A DNA stretch of 64,000 bases from Halopseudomonas formosensis (GCF_900115905.1 NZ_FOYD01000006.1:62001-126000), one strand, 5' to 3'; counted from the first letter of the stretch, positions 9,887 through 18,673 are shown. Program-made: numbers and translations. Notes: generated by a model not told the origin, from the sequence alone.

Positions 9887-11515
9887 TCAGCGGCGGGCGG
9901 AACGTCTGATCAGCACTATCACCGGCGCCAGCCCGACCAGTACCAGGGTCAGCGCCGGCAGGGAAGCTCGTCGCCATTCCCCCTCACTGGTCAGGGCGTG
10001 GATACGCACCGCCAGGGTATCCCAGCCGAAGGGCCGCATCAGCAGAGTGGCTGGCATTTCCTTGAGCACGTCGACGAACACCAGCAGCGCCGCACTGAGG
10101 ATGCCGGGCAGCAGCAGCGGTACATAGACGCGCCAGAAGACCTGCCAGCCGGACTGACCCAGACTCTGGGCCGCCTCCGGCAGCGACGGCCGGATGCGCG
10201 CCAACGAAGTGTCCAGGGGACCATAGGCCACCGCCATGAAGCGGATCAGATAGGCCAGCAGCAAGGCGAACAGGCCGCCCAGCAGGACAGGCGCGGGATT
10301 GGCCGCCCCCAGCCAGGTGCGCAGGGGCACCACCAGGTTGTTGTCGAGAAAGCTGAAGAAGAACATGATGCCCACCGCCAGTACCGACCCGGGCAGCGCA
10401 TAACCCAGATTGGCCAGGGCCACCGCACCGCGCACCCGGCGGATCGGCTGCAGGCGCAGCGCCAGCACCAGCAGAGTGGCCACGACCACCGTCATCAGCG
10501 CGGCAATCGCCCCGAGCAGCAGGGTGTTCTGGATCAGCGCCCAGTAGCGACTGTCAAGATCGGCAATCCCGCTGCTCAGCAGCCAGTACAGCAACTGCCC
10601 CACCGGAATGATGAAGGCGATCGACAGCACCAGCAGGCAATAGCCGCTGGCCAGCCAGGCCAACGGCCCCTGCAGCCGGTACAGGGCGCCCTTACGCGGT
10701 TTGTCGTTGGCCGGAAACCGCTTGTTGCGCCCCTGGGCGTGGCGCTCGGCGAACAGGGCGAGAAACACGAACAGCAGCAGCAGGCTGGCCAGCTGGGTGG
10801 CGCTCTGCAGGCTGAAGAAACCGTACCAGGTCTTGTAGATCGCCGTGGTGAAGGTGTCGTAATTGAACACGGAAACCGCGCCGAAATCGGCCAGGGTTTC
10901 CATGATGGCCAGAGCCGCGCCGGCACTGATGGCCGGCCGCGCCATGGGCACCGCCACCCGCCAGAAACCCTGCCAGGGCGTCTGGCCGAGGATGCGCGAG
11001 GCCTCCATCAGTCCCCTGCCCTGGGCCATGAAGGCACTGCGGGCAAGCATGTAGACATAGGGATAGAACACCAGCACCAGGGTGAGGATCACCCCGCCGG
11101 TGGAGCGAATCGGTGGCAGCCTGAAGTCATTGCCGAACCAGCCGCGCAGCAGGGTCTGCAGCGGGCCGGCAAAATCCAGCAGCCCGACCATGACGAAGGC
11201 CAGGACGTAGGCCGGTATGGCAAAGGGCAACATCAGTGCCCAGTCGAGCCAGCGGCGCCCGGGAAACTCACACAGGCTGATCAGCCAGGCCAGACTCACA
11301 CCCAGCAGTATCACCCCGGCCCCGACGCCCAGTACCAGCCACAGGGTATTGCCGATCAGGCGCGCCAGCTGGGTCTGCAGCAGGTGGCCCCAGATGGTCT
11401 GATCCACGCTCTGCCAGCTGAACAGCAATACGAGCAAGGGCATGAGCACCAGCCCGGCAGCCAGATAGGTGATCAGCTGCCAGCGCAGCTTGTGGGCGGG
11501 ACTTGGACGGGCCAC
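9887..11515 (-). CDS. fbpB: FbpB-type ferric iron ABC transporter permease
   Basis: A 542-residue inner-membrane protein made of two fused permease halves (about 12 helices). Each half carries the binding-protein-dependent transport signature (EASRILGQTPWQGFWRVAVPMARPAI; EAAQSLGQSGWQVFWRVYVPLLLPGI) that docks onto the ATPase. It imports Fe3+ delivered by the periplasmic protein encoded upstream. The start is GTG at 11515 with GGGAG 5 bases before it; the longer frame would run back through the terminator hairpin. The expected ATPase gene (fbpC) is not adjacent, so the energising subunit must come from elsewhere. Confidence 0.9.
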   Translation of the reverse strand: MARPSPAHKLRWQLITYLAAGLVLMPLLVLLFSWQSVDQTIWGHLLQTQLARLIGNTLWLVLGVGAGVILLGVSLAWLISLCEFPGRRWLDWALMLPFAIPAYVLAFVMVGLLDFAGPLQTLLRGWFGNDFRLPPIRSTGGVILTLVLVFYPYVYMLARSAFMAQGRGLMEASRILGQTPWQGFWRVAVPMARPAISAGAALAIMETLADFGAVSVFNYDTFTTAIYKTWYGFFSLQSATQLASLLLLFVFLALFAERHAQGRNKRFPANDKPRKGALYRLQGPLAWLASGYCLLVLSIAFIIPVGQLLYWLLSSGIADLDSRYWALIQNTLLLGAIAALMTVVVATLLVLALRLQPIRRVRGAVALANLGYALPGSVLAVGIMFFFSFLDNNLVVPLRTWLGAANPAPVLLGGLFALLLAYLIRFMAVAYGPLDTSLARIRPSLPEAAQSLGQSGWQVFWRVYVPLLLPGILSAALLVFVDVLKEMPATLLMRPFGWDTLAVRIHALTSEGEWRRASLPALTLVLVGLAPVIVLIRRSARR

Positions 11516-11534
11516 GCATACTCCCTGTAACGGT

Positions 11535-11565
11535 AAAAAAACACGCCCGGCAGAAGCCGGGCGTG
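11535..11565 (-). terminator. Intrinsic (attenuating) terminator between fbpA and fbpB
   Basis: A perfect 10-bp stem (CACGCCCGGC / GCCGGGCGTG) with a 4-base loop is followed on the minus strand by seven T residues. It sits between the iron-binding protein gene and its permease gene, so most transcripts should stop after fbpA while read-through supplies less permease. This is the strongest canonical terminator in the window. Confidence 0.85.
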
Positions 11566-11594
11566 CAGTATACAAACAAATGACCGGGGCGGAA

Positions 11595-12596
11595 TCAGTT
11601 CCAGCCGAGGCGATCCATCAGCATGATGGCTTCGGGCTGACGACGACCGGCCACCTCGATGTTCACGTTGTCGGCCTTGAAGTCACCCCAGGCAGCCACT
11701 TCCGCGGAGGGCTCCAGGGCCTGGTTGGCCGGGAATTCCATGTTCACATCGGCAAAGATGCGCTGGGCTTCCTCGGTAGTCATCCATTCCAGCAGGCGGG
11801 TGGCCTCCTCCGGATGCTTCGCGTGTCTGGTGACACCGGCGCCGGAGATGTTCACGTGCACGCCGCGGTCTTCCTGGTTCGGCCAGAACAGCTTGACCTT
11901 CACATCCGGCTGGGCGTTGTGCAGGCGGCCGAAGTAGTAGGAGTTGACGATGCCCACATCGCACTGACCGGCGTCGATGGCCTGCAGCAGGGCGGTGTCA
12001 TCGGCAAAGACCGGAGTGGCCAGATTGGCCAGCCAGCCCTGAATCACTTCGGTGGTCTTCTCTTCACCGATGGATTCGAGCATGGTGGCAACCAGCGACT
12101 GGTTGTAGACCTTCTTGGAGGTACGCAGGCACACCCGGCCCTTCCACTGCTCGTCAGCCAGGGCTTCGTAGGTGCTCAGCTCCTCCGGCTTCACCCGCTC
12201 GGTGGAGTAGGCGATGGTGCGCGCACGCAGCGACAGCCCGGTCCACATGTTGTTGCTCGAACGCAGGTGCTGGGGAATGTTGCCCTCGATGACCTCCGAC
12301 TGTACCGGCTGGAACAGCCCCTGCTCCTCTGCCTGCCACAGGTTGCCCGCGTCCACCGTCATGAACATGTCCGCCGGGGTGTTGACACCTTCTGCGCGCA
12401 GACGGGCCATCAGGGGAGCTTCACGATCGGTGATGAAGTTGATCTTGACCCCGGTCTTCTCCGTGTACATCTCGAATACCGGCTTGATCAGATGATCCTG
12501 GCGGGAGGAGTAGACCACCAGTTCCTTGGCCTGGGCGACGCTGGTGAAGGCGCTCAGGGCCAGACTCAGCACGACGAGATTGCGGGTAAATGACAT
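11595..12596 (-). CDS. fbpA: FbpA-type periplasmic ferric iron-binding protein
   Basis: A 333-residue solute-binding protein with a Sec signal peptide ending around VAQA|KE (residue 23). The mature start [20 protein letters not shown] is typical of Fe3+-binding FbpA/FutA proteins. The paired tyrosines in [11 protein letters not shown] are the usual iron ligands. It hands Fe3+ to the permease encoded next. Its promoter is overlapped by a Fur box, so it should be made under iron starvation. A terminator after the gene is expected to favour it over the permease. Confidence 0.93.
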   Translation of the reverse strand: MSFTRNLVVLSLALSAFTSVAQAKELVVYSSRQDHLIKPVFEMYTEKTGVKINFITDREAPLMARLRAEGVNTPADMFMTVDAGNLWQAEEQGLFQPVQSEVIEGNIPQHLRSSNNMWTGLSLRARTIAYSTERVKPEELSTYEALADEQWKGRVCLRTSKKVYNQSLVATMLESIGEEKTTEVIQGWLANLATPVFADDTALLQAIDAGQCDVGIVNSYYFGRLHNAQPDVKVKLFWPNQEDRGVHVNISGAGVTRHAKHPEEATRLLEWMTTEEAQRIFADVNMEFPANQALEPSAEVAAWGDFKADNVNIEVAGRRQPEAIMLMDRLGWN

Positions 12597-12632
12597 CTGT
12601 GGAAGCCTCGATTAGGGAGTTCGGAAGCCTGG

Positions 12633-12661
12633 ATGATAATGATTTTAATTAAGATCATCAA
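12633..12661 (-). promoter_or_regulatory. fbpA promoter overlapped by a Fur box
   Basis: On the minus strand a -35 TTGATG (12656-12661) and -10 TATCAT (12633-12638) are 17 bases apart. On the plus strand, 12635-12653 reads GATAATGATTTTAATTAAG, which matches the 19-bp Fur consensus at 14 positions and covers the -10 and spacer. Fur bound here would block RNA polymerase, giving iron-repressed fbpAB. The -35 abuts the ubiI stop codon. Confidence 0.8.
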
Positions 12662-13921
12662 CTAGACAGCCGGACTTTCTTCCCCCTCGATAACCGGGCG
12701 AGCCAGCGGCGGCAGCTCGCCTTCGAGCCCCAGCGCCCGCCGGACTATCCCGGCCTTGAGCCCCTGCAGGCCGTCCATCCAGCGCATCCCGGTATTGCGC
12801 ACCCAGCGCAGCGCCAGCGTATCGGCGTGGAACAGGCGCTCGAAGCCTTCCATCGCCAGCATCATCGACAGGTTGGCTCCCATGCGGCGGCGCTCGTAGC
12901 GCTGCAACACCGGCAGGCTGGCGAAGGCCTCGCCCCGGGTCAGTGCCGCCTGCAGCACCGCCGCCAGCTCCGCCGCATCCAGCAGGCCGAGGTTGACCCC
13001 CTGCCCGGCCAGCGGATGGATGCTGTGCGCCGCATCGCCGATCAGCACCAGCCCGGGCTGGGCATAACGCCGGGCATGGCGCTGGCGCAGGGGAATGCAG
13101 TGCCGCGCATCGACCTGCAGGATCCGGCCGAGACGCCCTTCGATGGCCGCCTCGATCTCCTCCGCGAAGGTCGCCTCGTCCAGCGCCATGACCCGCCGGG
13201 CCTCCTCGGGTACCAGCGACCAGACGATGGAACAGTAATGCCGACCGTCCCTGTCCTGCAGCGGCAGGAAGGCCAGCGGCCCGGCATCGAGGAAGGATTG
13301 CCAGGCGGTCTCGGCATGCGGACGCTCGGTCTGCACCGTGGTGACCACGGCATGGTGCAGGTAATCCCATTCGCGCATGGCGAACCCGGCCAGCTCCCGC
13401 AGTCTCGAGCGGGCACCGTCGGCGGCCACTATCAGCGGCGCCTGCAGGCGTTCACCATCGGCCAGTTGCAGTGCCCAGCCATCGGCTTCCTGCACCAGCT
13501 GCTCGACCTGCCTGCCACCCAGCAGGCTGACATCGGTGGTGTTCAGACTGTCCAGCAGCGCCTGCTGCACCCGCCAGTTCTCGATGATATGGCCCAGGCG
13601 ATTCTCACCGACCATGCCGGCATCGAAACGGATCTCGCCGGTGCCTGCGCCATCCCAGACGCACATATACCTGTAGGGACTGCGGTAATCGGTCGCGATT
13701 TGTTCCCAGGCACCGAGGCGGGTGAGGATGTTCTCCGAGGCGGCGCTCAGGGCGCTGACCCGGGGATCGTAACCCGAGGGCGTGGGGCGGGCCTCGAGGG
13801 GCCTGTCCAGCGGCATGGCGTCGAGCAGCGCCACCCGCAGCGGGCTGTCGGCCATGGCCCGCGCCAGAGTGGCACCGACCATGCCGGCGCCGACGACAAT
13901 CAGATCGTACTGTTGCACCAT
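12662..13921 (-). CDS. ubiI: UbiI/VisC-type FAD monooxygenase of ubiquinone synthesis
   Basis: A 419-residue flavoprotein hydroxylase of the UbiH/COQ6 family, expected to hydroxylate the ring at C5. It has the N-terminal dinucleotide motif DLIVVGAGMVGATLARAM, a DG motif (VAADGARSRLRE), and the FAD/ribityl motif LIGDAAHSIHPLAGQGVNLGLLD. I chose the ATG at 13921 because GGGAGG lies just upstream; an earlier ATG at 13948 would overlap the ubiH stop. It is second of an adjacent ubiH-ubiI pair. UbiF function cannot be excluded by eye. Confidence 0.85.
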   Translation of the reverse strand: MVQQYDLIVVGAGMVGATLARAMADSPLRVALLDAMPLDRPLEARPTPSGYDPRVSALSAASENILTRLGAWEQIATDYRSPYRYMCVWDGAGTGEIRFDAGMVGENRLGHIIENWRVQQALLDSLNTTDVSLLGGRQVEQLVQEADGWALQLADGERLQAPLIVAADGARSRLRELAGFAMREWDYLHHAVVTTVQTERPHAETAWQSFLDAGPLAFLPLQDRDGRHYCSIVWSLVPEEARRVMALDEATFAEEIEAAIEGRLGRILQVDARHCIPLRQRHARRYAQPGLVLIGDAAHSIHPLAGQGVNLGLLDAAELAAVLQAALTRGEAFASLPVLQRYERRRMGANLSMMLAMEGFERLFHADTLALRWVRNTGMRWMDGLQGLKAGIVRRALGLEGELPPLARPVIEGEESPAV

Positions 13922-13944
13922 GGCGCCTCCCGATATCGATTCAC

Positions 13945-15138
13945 TCATCCGCGCAACCCCATGCCCTGACGGGCCAGTCTGGTCTTCAAGGGCGGCAGCA
14001 GGTCCATGGCCAGCAGCCCGGCGTTGCGTCCGGCTACCAGCACCGGGTTGCGATTGCTGAACAGCTGCGTCAGGTAATGACTGAAGGCCACGGTTGCCGC
14101 CTGATCGCCGCGCTGGCCGTCCAGATAGCGCTGCAGTACCGACAGCGAGCCGGGGTGATGTCCTTCGCGCCCGGCCCGCTGCAGCTGGTCGGCCAGAGCC
14201 ATGGCGTCACGCAGGGACAGGTTGAAGCCCTGTCCGGCAATGGGATGCAGACTGTGCGCGGCATTGCCCAGCACCACCAGATTGGAACGCACCTGCTCTT
14301 CAGCCTCGATCAGGTTCAGCGGATAGCTGGCCCGCTCGCCGACCCGCAGCAGCGCGCCCATGCGGAAACCGAAGGCCGCCTGCAGGCGCTCGAGAAAGGC
14401 CTCGTCCGGCAGCTGCGCCACCTCCTCGGCGACGTCCACCGCCAGGGTCCAGACCAGCGCGCTGCGCTGTCCGGACAGCGGCAGCAGGGCCAGCGGCCCG
14501 GTTTCGGTGAAGCGCTCGTAGGCCACACCGGCATGCCCGTTGGCAGTGGTCACATTGGCAATCACGGCGACCTGCTGATAGGGATTGACCCGGCGATGGA
14601 TGCCCAGCTGATCCAGCAGTCCTGAGCGGCCGCCGTCGGCAATCACCAGCAGGTCCGACTCCAGCTGGCGGGTACCACCGGGCACCTGCAGGTCCAGCTG
14701 ATAGCCGCCGGGATGCGGCCGGGCATGGGCAACCCGCGCCGGCGCCACCCACTCGATGGCCTGGCGATCCAGATTGCCCAGCAGCACTTCGCCGAGCCAG
14801 GCGTTTTCCACTATGTAGCCCAGGGCGGACACCCCCTCCTGCTCGGCATGCATGCGGGCCGAGCCCGGATGCCCCCGGTCGGAGACGTGTATCTGCCGGA
14901 TAGGCTCGGCGCGCCGGGCCAGCTCCTGCCAGATGCCCAGGCGCTCGAACAGCCGGCGGCTGCCATGGGACAGGGCGGTGGATCTGTTATCGTAGCTGGG
15001 CTGCCAGCCCCCCTCGACCGGCGGCTGGGCCTCGATCAGGCGAATGGCCCAGCCCGACTGGCGGGCACAGTCCTGCAGCGCCAGTGCCAGACTGGCCCCG
15101 ACCATGCCACCGCCGACGATATTCAGGCTGTAGCTCAC
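13945..15138 (-). CDS. ubiH: UbiH, 2-octaprenyl-6-methoxyphenol hydroxylase
   Basis: A 397-residue FAD-dependent monooxygenase of the ubiquinone pathway. It has NIVGGGMVGASLALAL at the N-terminus, VIADGGRSGLLDQLG in the middle and VLGNAAHSLHPIAGQGFNLSLRD near residue 285; the GNAA variant of the GDAA motif is characteristic of UbiH. The start is GTG, overlapping the pepP stop as GTGA, so pepP and ubiH are translationally coupled. ubiI follows 23 bases downstream. Hydroxylases of this family act with the Ubi metabolon at the inner membrane. Confidence 0.93.
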   Translation of the reverse strand: MSYSLNIVGGGMVGASLALALQDCARQSGWAIRLIEAQPPVEGGWQPSYDNRSTALSHGSRRLFERLGIWQELARRAEPIRQIHVSDRGHPGSARMHAEQEGVSALGYIVENAWLGEVLLGNLDRQAIEWVAPARVAHARPHPGGYQLDLQVPGGTRQLESDLLVIADGGRSGLLDQLGIHRRVNPYQQVAVIANVTTANGHAGVAYERFTETGPLALLPLSGQRSALVWTLAVDVAEEVAQLPDEAFLERLQAAFGFRMGALLRVGERASYPLNLIEAEEQVRSNLVVLGNAAHSLHPIAGQGFNLSLRDAMALADQLQRAGREGHHPGSLSVLQRYLDGQRGDQAATVAFSHYLTQLFSNRNPVLVAGRNAGLLAMDLLPPLKTRLARQGMGLRG

Positions 15139-16475
15139 GCCGGCACGCTCGCCGCAGTCCGCGCCGCTGCCATCAGCGCCTCGATCTCGTCAGCTTCACG
15201 GGGCACCTTGCCGGTAAGGATCTGGTGTCCGTCGCGGGTGACCAGCACATCATCCTCGATACGGATGCCGATACCCCGCCACCTGGCTGCCACCTGCTGG
15301 TTGTCCGGGGCGATGTAGATACCCGGCTCCACGGTCATCACCATGCCCGGTTCCAGCACCCGCCATTCGCCGCCGACCCGGTACTCGCCGACATCGTGCA
15401 CATCCATGCCCAGCCAGTGACCGGCGCGGTGCATGTAGAAGGGGCGGTAGCCACCGCTGGCGATGAGTTCCTCGGGATCGCCCGCCAGCAGACCCAGTTC
15501 CACCAGCCCCTCGGTGATCACCCGTACGGTAGCGTCATGGGCCTCGTTCCAGGTACGCCCCGGGCCGATCGCCTCGAAGGCCGCCGCCTGAGCCCTCAGC
15601 ACCAGATCATAGATGGCCCGCTGTTCCGGGGAGAAGCGACCATTGGCCGGGAAGGTACGCGTAATGTCACTAGCGTAGCAGTCCAGCTCGCAGCCTGCGT
15701 CGATCAGCACCAGATCGCCGTCACGGATCTGTGCGGTGTTCTCGGTGTAATGCAGGATGCAGGCATTGGCCCCGGCCGCCACTATGGAGGAATAGGCCGG
15801 CGCACGACTGCCGTGGCGCATGAAGGTGTATTGCAGCTCGGCCTCGAGCTGATATTCGTACATGCCCGGACGGCAGGCCTGCATGGCACGGACGTGGGCC
15901 TCGGCGGAAATATCCGCCGCTGCCTGCATCACCCGTACCTCGGCGGCGCTTTTATACAGGCGCATGTCATGCAACAGGTGATCGAGGGCGACGAACTCCT
16001 TGGGCGGCTCGGCACCCAGACGGGTCTTGCTGCGGATGGCCTGGATCCAGCCGGTCAGCTGCATGTCGAATTCGTGATTGGCACCCAGGGCGTAGTAGAC
16101 CCGCTCGCGCCCTTCGATCAGTCCCGGCAGGATGTCGTCGATATCGGCGATGGGGAAGGCGTCATCGGCACCATAATCCGCCACGGCGCCGGTCTGGCCG
16201 GCGCGGTAACCGTCCCACAGCTCCCGCTCCACGTCCTTCTCCCGACAGAACAGCACGTACTCGCCATGCTCGCGCCCGGGAATCAGTGCCATGACCGCCT
16301 CCGGCTCGGGGAAGCCGGTCAGGTACTGGAAATCACTGTCCTGGCGATAGGGGTATTCGGTGTCCCGGTTACGTGCGTGAACCGGTGCAGCGGGCAGGAT
16401 GGCAATGCTGCCCGGCTCCATCTGGCTCATCAGGGCCTTGCGACGACGGGCGTATTCCTGTTTGCTGATGCGCAT
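15135..16475 (-). CDS. pepP: PepP, Xaa-Pro aminopeptidase P
   Basis: A 446-residue metalloprotease that removes N-terminal residues preceding proline. An N-terminal creatinase-like domain (about 1-170) is followed by a pita-bread catalytic domain. The dinuclear metal ligands are visible: two Asp in LIDAGCELDCYASDITRTFP, His in MHRAGHWLGMDVHD, and Glu in TVEPGIYI and RIEDDVLV. The ATG has GAGGAG upstream. It lies between the UPF0149 gene (9 bases before) and ubiH, the conserved ygfB-pepP-ubiH-ubiI cluster of gammaproteobacteria. Confidence 0.96.
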   Translation of the reverse strand: MRISKQEYARRRKALMSQMEPGSIAILPAAPVHARNRDTEYPYRQDSDFQYLTGFPEPEAVMALIPGREHGEYVLFCREKDVERELWDGYRAGQTGAVADYGADDAFPIADIDDILPGLIEGRERVYYALGANHEFDMQLTGWIQAIRSKTRLGAEPPKEFVALDHLLHDMRLYKSAAEVRVMQAAADISAEAHVRAMQACRPGMYEYQLEAELQYTFMRHGSRAPAYSSIVAAGANACILHYTENTAQIRDGDLVLIDAGCELDCYASDITRTFPANGRFSPEQRAIYDLVLRAQAAAFEAIGPGRTWNEAHDATVRVITEGLVELGLLAGDPEELIASGGYRPFYMHRAGHWLGMDVHDVGEYRVGGEWRVLEPGMVMTVEPGIYIAPDNQQVAARWRGIGIRIEDDVLVTRDGHQILTGKVPREADEIEALMAAARTAASVPA

Positions 16476-16484
16476 GGATTCTCC

Positions 16485-17057
16485 TCAATGCAGTGATGCG
16501 GGCGGCTGGTCCTGACTGGTCTCGGCCGGCTGGCACTCACTGAACAACATCAGTACGGCCATGCGGACGTATTCCATGACCTCCATGAAGTCCACTTCGT
16601 TGGCCTCGGATTCCTCGAGATCGCTCTGCACCTGGGAGATGGCGGCAAAGTCGGCCAGCACGCTGTCGGCCTCCTCGCTCAGGGCCCGCTCACGGGCCAC
16701 CAGACCGAAGCCGCCGAGGAAACCCTCGCACCACTGGCCCAGCGCCTGGGTGCGCTGGTCGATCGGCGCCTCATCGTCGGGCAGCAGCAGCTGCAGATCG
16801 AAACCGCTGCCGGCCAGCTGGGCCAGGCTGGAGTCATACAGCTGGATCAGCAGGATACGGTCCGCCTCACCGGGGGCGCCGCGACCGTCGATGACCTCCC
16901 TGGCCACATCCAGCCAGGTGCCATGGTCCAGGCGGCTGCCGGCACTGAGACGGCCCACCAGGTGGCCGTGCAGCTCGGCGGGGTAACCGGCGGCGCCCAG
17001 TTGCCGGAACAACTGGTCGAAGCGGTCGTAATCAAAAGCGGCAGACATCCGAAGCAT
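16485..17057 (-). CDS. UPF0149 (YgfB-like) protein
   Basis: A 190-residue, acidic, all-helical protein of the YgfB family. It has the conserved PAELHGHLVGRLSAG stretch near residue 27 and DEAPIDQRTQALGQWCEGFLGGFG near 100. The biochemical role of the family is poorly defined; in Pseudomonas a homologue affects beta-lactam resistance through regulation of ampDh3, which is not shown here. A second ATG three codons downstream is an equally possible start. First gene of the pepP-ubi operon and divergent from the zapA pair. Confidence 0.85.
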   Translation of the reverse strand: MLRMSAAFDYDRFDQLFRQLGAAGYPAELHGHLVGRLSAGSRLDHGTWLDVAREVIDGRGAPGEADRILLIQLYDSSLAQLAGSGFDLQLLLPDDEAPIDQRTQALGQWCEGFLGGFGLVARERALSEEADSVLADFAAISQVQSDLEESEANEVDFMEVMEYVRMAVLMLFSECQPAETSQDQPPASLH

Positions 17058-17213
17058 ATTCTTGCAATCTCTCAGGTCGATGAACCCAGCAGTGTATTCC
17101 AGACCGGCGGCATATCCTACCGACGCAGCGTCGCAGCCAACAACCGGCGGCCCACGGGAGTTTGACCGCCCCTGCGGGCCACTCTATAGTGAGCTGCACA
17201 CCGGGATGACAGA

Positions 17214-17432
17214 ATGGCACCCATGGAACAACCCGAAATAACCACCCTGATTGAAAAGGTAGACCGGCTGATCGATCTCTGCGACCAGCTGCAACTGCAG
17301 AATCGTCAACTGCTGGCTCAGGAACGCAACTGGCGGGAAGAGCGTCTGCAACTGATCGAAAAGAACGATCTGGCCCGCCAGAAGGTCGAAGCCATGATAC
17401 TGCGTTTGAAATCCCTGGAGCACGATTCATGA
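17214..17432 (+). CDS. TIGR02449-type small coiled-coil protein upstream of zapA
   Basis: A 72-residue (or 69, if the second ATG is used) protein rich in Glu, Leu, Gln and Arg, which reads as one continuous coiled coil from TLIEKVDRLIDLCDQLQLQN to the end. It resembles ZapB-like proteins. Its last four bases (ATGA) overlap the zapA start, so the two are translationally coupled and probably act together at the division ring. The link to division is inferred from context. Confidence 0.8.
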   Translation: MAPMEQPEITTLIEKVDRLIDLCDQLQLQNRQLLAQERNWREERLQLIEKNDLARQKVEAMILRLKSLEHDS

Positions 17433-17731
17433 GCCAGCCCCTCACCGTCAGCCTGCGTATTCTGGACAAGGAATATCAGGTCGCCTGTCCCCCTGAAGAA
17501 CGCTACAACCTGGAGGAGGCTGCCCGTCATCTGGATGCCACCATGCGGGACATCCGCAACCGCGGGAAGGTGATAGGCCTGGAGCGCATTGCCGTGATGG
17601 CGGCCCTGAACATCAGCCACGAGATGCTCATCAGCAAGCGCCAACAGCAGCAGCTGTCCGGTGAGCAGCAACAGCAGATCAACGAACTGAACCAGCGCCT
17701 GGATCAGGCGCTGGCACGTCAGCAGGAATAG
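17429..17731 (+). CDS. zapA: ZapA, cell division protein
   Basis: A 100-residue FtsZ-ring-associated protein. The N-terminal part (LTVSLRILDKEYQVACPPEE) forms the small globular domain. The C-terminal half (from about residue 60) is a coiled coil ending in a Gln-rich stretch (KRQQQQLSGEQQQQINELNQ). ZapA tetramers crosslink FtsZ filaments. The gene order zapA-6S RNA-fau is conserved across gammaproteobacteria. Confidence 0.93.
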   Translation: MSQPLTVSLRILDKEYQVACPPEERYNLEEAARHLDATMRDIRNRGKVIGLERIAVMAALNISHEMLISKRQQQQLSGEQQQQINELNQRLDQALARQQE

Positions 17732-17748
17732 TTCGACCGGCGGGTCAG

Positions 17749-17776
17749 TGGAAATCGGGTGAATATTCTGTATACT
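17749..17776 (+). promoter_or_regulatory. Promoter of 6S RNA
   Basis: A TATACT -10 at 17771-17776 and a weak -35 (TGGAAA, 17749-17754) 16 bases upstream place transcription start near 17782-17784, exactly at the base of the 6S closing stem. Confidence 0.65.
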
Positions 17777-17781
17777 CGGTC

Positions 17782-17958
17782 ACATCCCTGGGGTGTTTGC
17801 CAGTCGGAGACGTCCCTGAGCCGATACTCCTGCAGAAGGAGGCCACGCGTTGCCGTCAGTGTGCATGTCCGCAAGACGGAAAGCCTAAGCCGGTACCGTG
17901 TCCCCCACCTTGAACTTCACGGTTCAAGGGCTAACCTGACAGCGGCGTCCCGGGGATC
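17782..17958 (+). ncRNA. ssrS: 6S RNA
   Basis: A non-coding RNA that mimics an open promoter and binds sigma70 RNA polymerase in stationary phase. The closing stem is visible: ATCCCTGGGGTG (17784-17795) pairs over its whole length, with G-U wobbles, to CGTCCCGGGGAT (17945-17956). Inside are the 5' segment CTCCTGCAGAAGGAGG and the 3' hairpin CCTTGAAC / GGTTCAAGG that flank the central bubble. Position between zapA and fau and a length near 175-185 nt agree with proteobacterial 6S. Exact ends are estimated from the promoter and stem. Confidence 0.9.
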
Positions 17959-17964
17959 CATTCA

Positions 17965-18567
17965 ATGAGCGACCCGCGTACTCTTCTGCGTCGCCAGCTG
18001 CGTCAGGCCCGACGCGCCCTGACTCCACGCGAGCAACGTGCCGCCAGTGAACAGCTGCTGCGCCAGCTGGTACATCATCCGCTGTTCCGCCGCAGCCGGC
18101 ATATCGCCTTCTACCTGGCCAACGACGGCGAGATCGATCCGCATCTGCTCATGCAGCGCGCCCGCGAACTGGGCAAGCACTGCTACCTGCCGGTACTGCG
18201 CCGCTGGCCAGCCAATCAGATGCACTTCCAGCGCTTGCGCCCGGGCCAGCGCTGGACCACCAACAGATACGGTATCCGTGAACCCCGACCCGACCCCCGC
18301 TGGCAGGTCAGCCCCTGGCGGCTGGATCTGGTGCTCATGCCACTGGTCGGCTTCGATGCCCGGGGCAATCGCCTGGGCATGGGCGGCGGCTACTACGACC
18401 GCCTGTTCGCCTACCGCCGGACCCGCGCACACTGGCCAGGCCCCCGTCTGCTGGGGCTGGCGCACCATTGCCAGAAGGTCGACCAGCTTCCGGTCGCGCC
18501 CTGGGACGTGCCACTGGACGGGATCGTCAGCGATCAGCAGATCATTCTGTTGCAGGGAACTGCGTAA
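17965..18567 (+). CDS. fau: 5-formyltetrahydrofolate cyclo-ligase
   Basis: A 200-residue ATP-dependent enzyme that converts 5-formyl-THF to 5,10-methenyl-THF. It has the basic N-terminal RRQLRQARRALTPREQ and the family signature GNRLGMGGGYYDRLFAY near residue 140. It begins only a few bases after the 6S RNA closing stem and has no promoter of its own, so it is probably made by read-through or processing of the 6S precursor, as in E. coli ssrS-ygfA. Its 3' end overlaps a convergent 43-codon gene by 26 bases. Confidence 0.93.
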   Translation: MSDPRTLLRRQLRQARRALTPREQRAASEQLLRQLVHHPLFRRSRHIAFYLANDGEIDPHLLMQRARELGKHCYLPVLRRWPANQMHFQRLRPGQRWTTNRYGIREPRPDPRWQVSPWRLDLVLMPLVGFDARGNRLGMGGGYYDRLFAYRRTRAHWPGPRLLGLAHHCQKVDQLPVAPWDVPLDGIVSDQQIILLQGTA

Positions 18568-18673
18568 TCGGTGATTCCGATCGTTCCAGGTAACTTTGGG
18601 TGTACCCGGTGGTGACCACCCCCAGTGTGAATATCAAGACGAGAATCCAGATAAGATCCGGCTTGCGGCGCAT
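18542..18673 (-). CDS. Small single-helix membrane peptide (43 residues)
   Basis: The product starts MRRKPDLIWILVLIFTLGVV and continues TTGYTQSYLERSESP, a positively charged N-terminus, one hydrophobic helix (about residues 7-22) and a short polar tail. AAGGAG lies upstream of the ATG, and a fair promoter (18737-18765) lies about 60 bases further up. I recall similar short peptides at this place in Pseudomonas but know no function. It is convergent to fau with a 26-base overlap. Charge pattern and ribosome site make it more credible than the longer reading frames in the same stretch. Confidence 0.65.
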   Translation of the reverse strand: MRRKPDLIWILVLIFTLGVVTTGYTQSYLERSESPITQFPATE

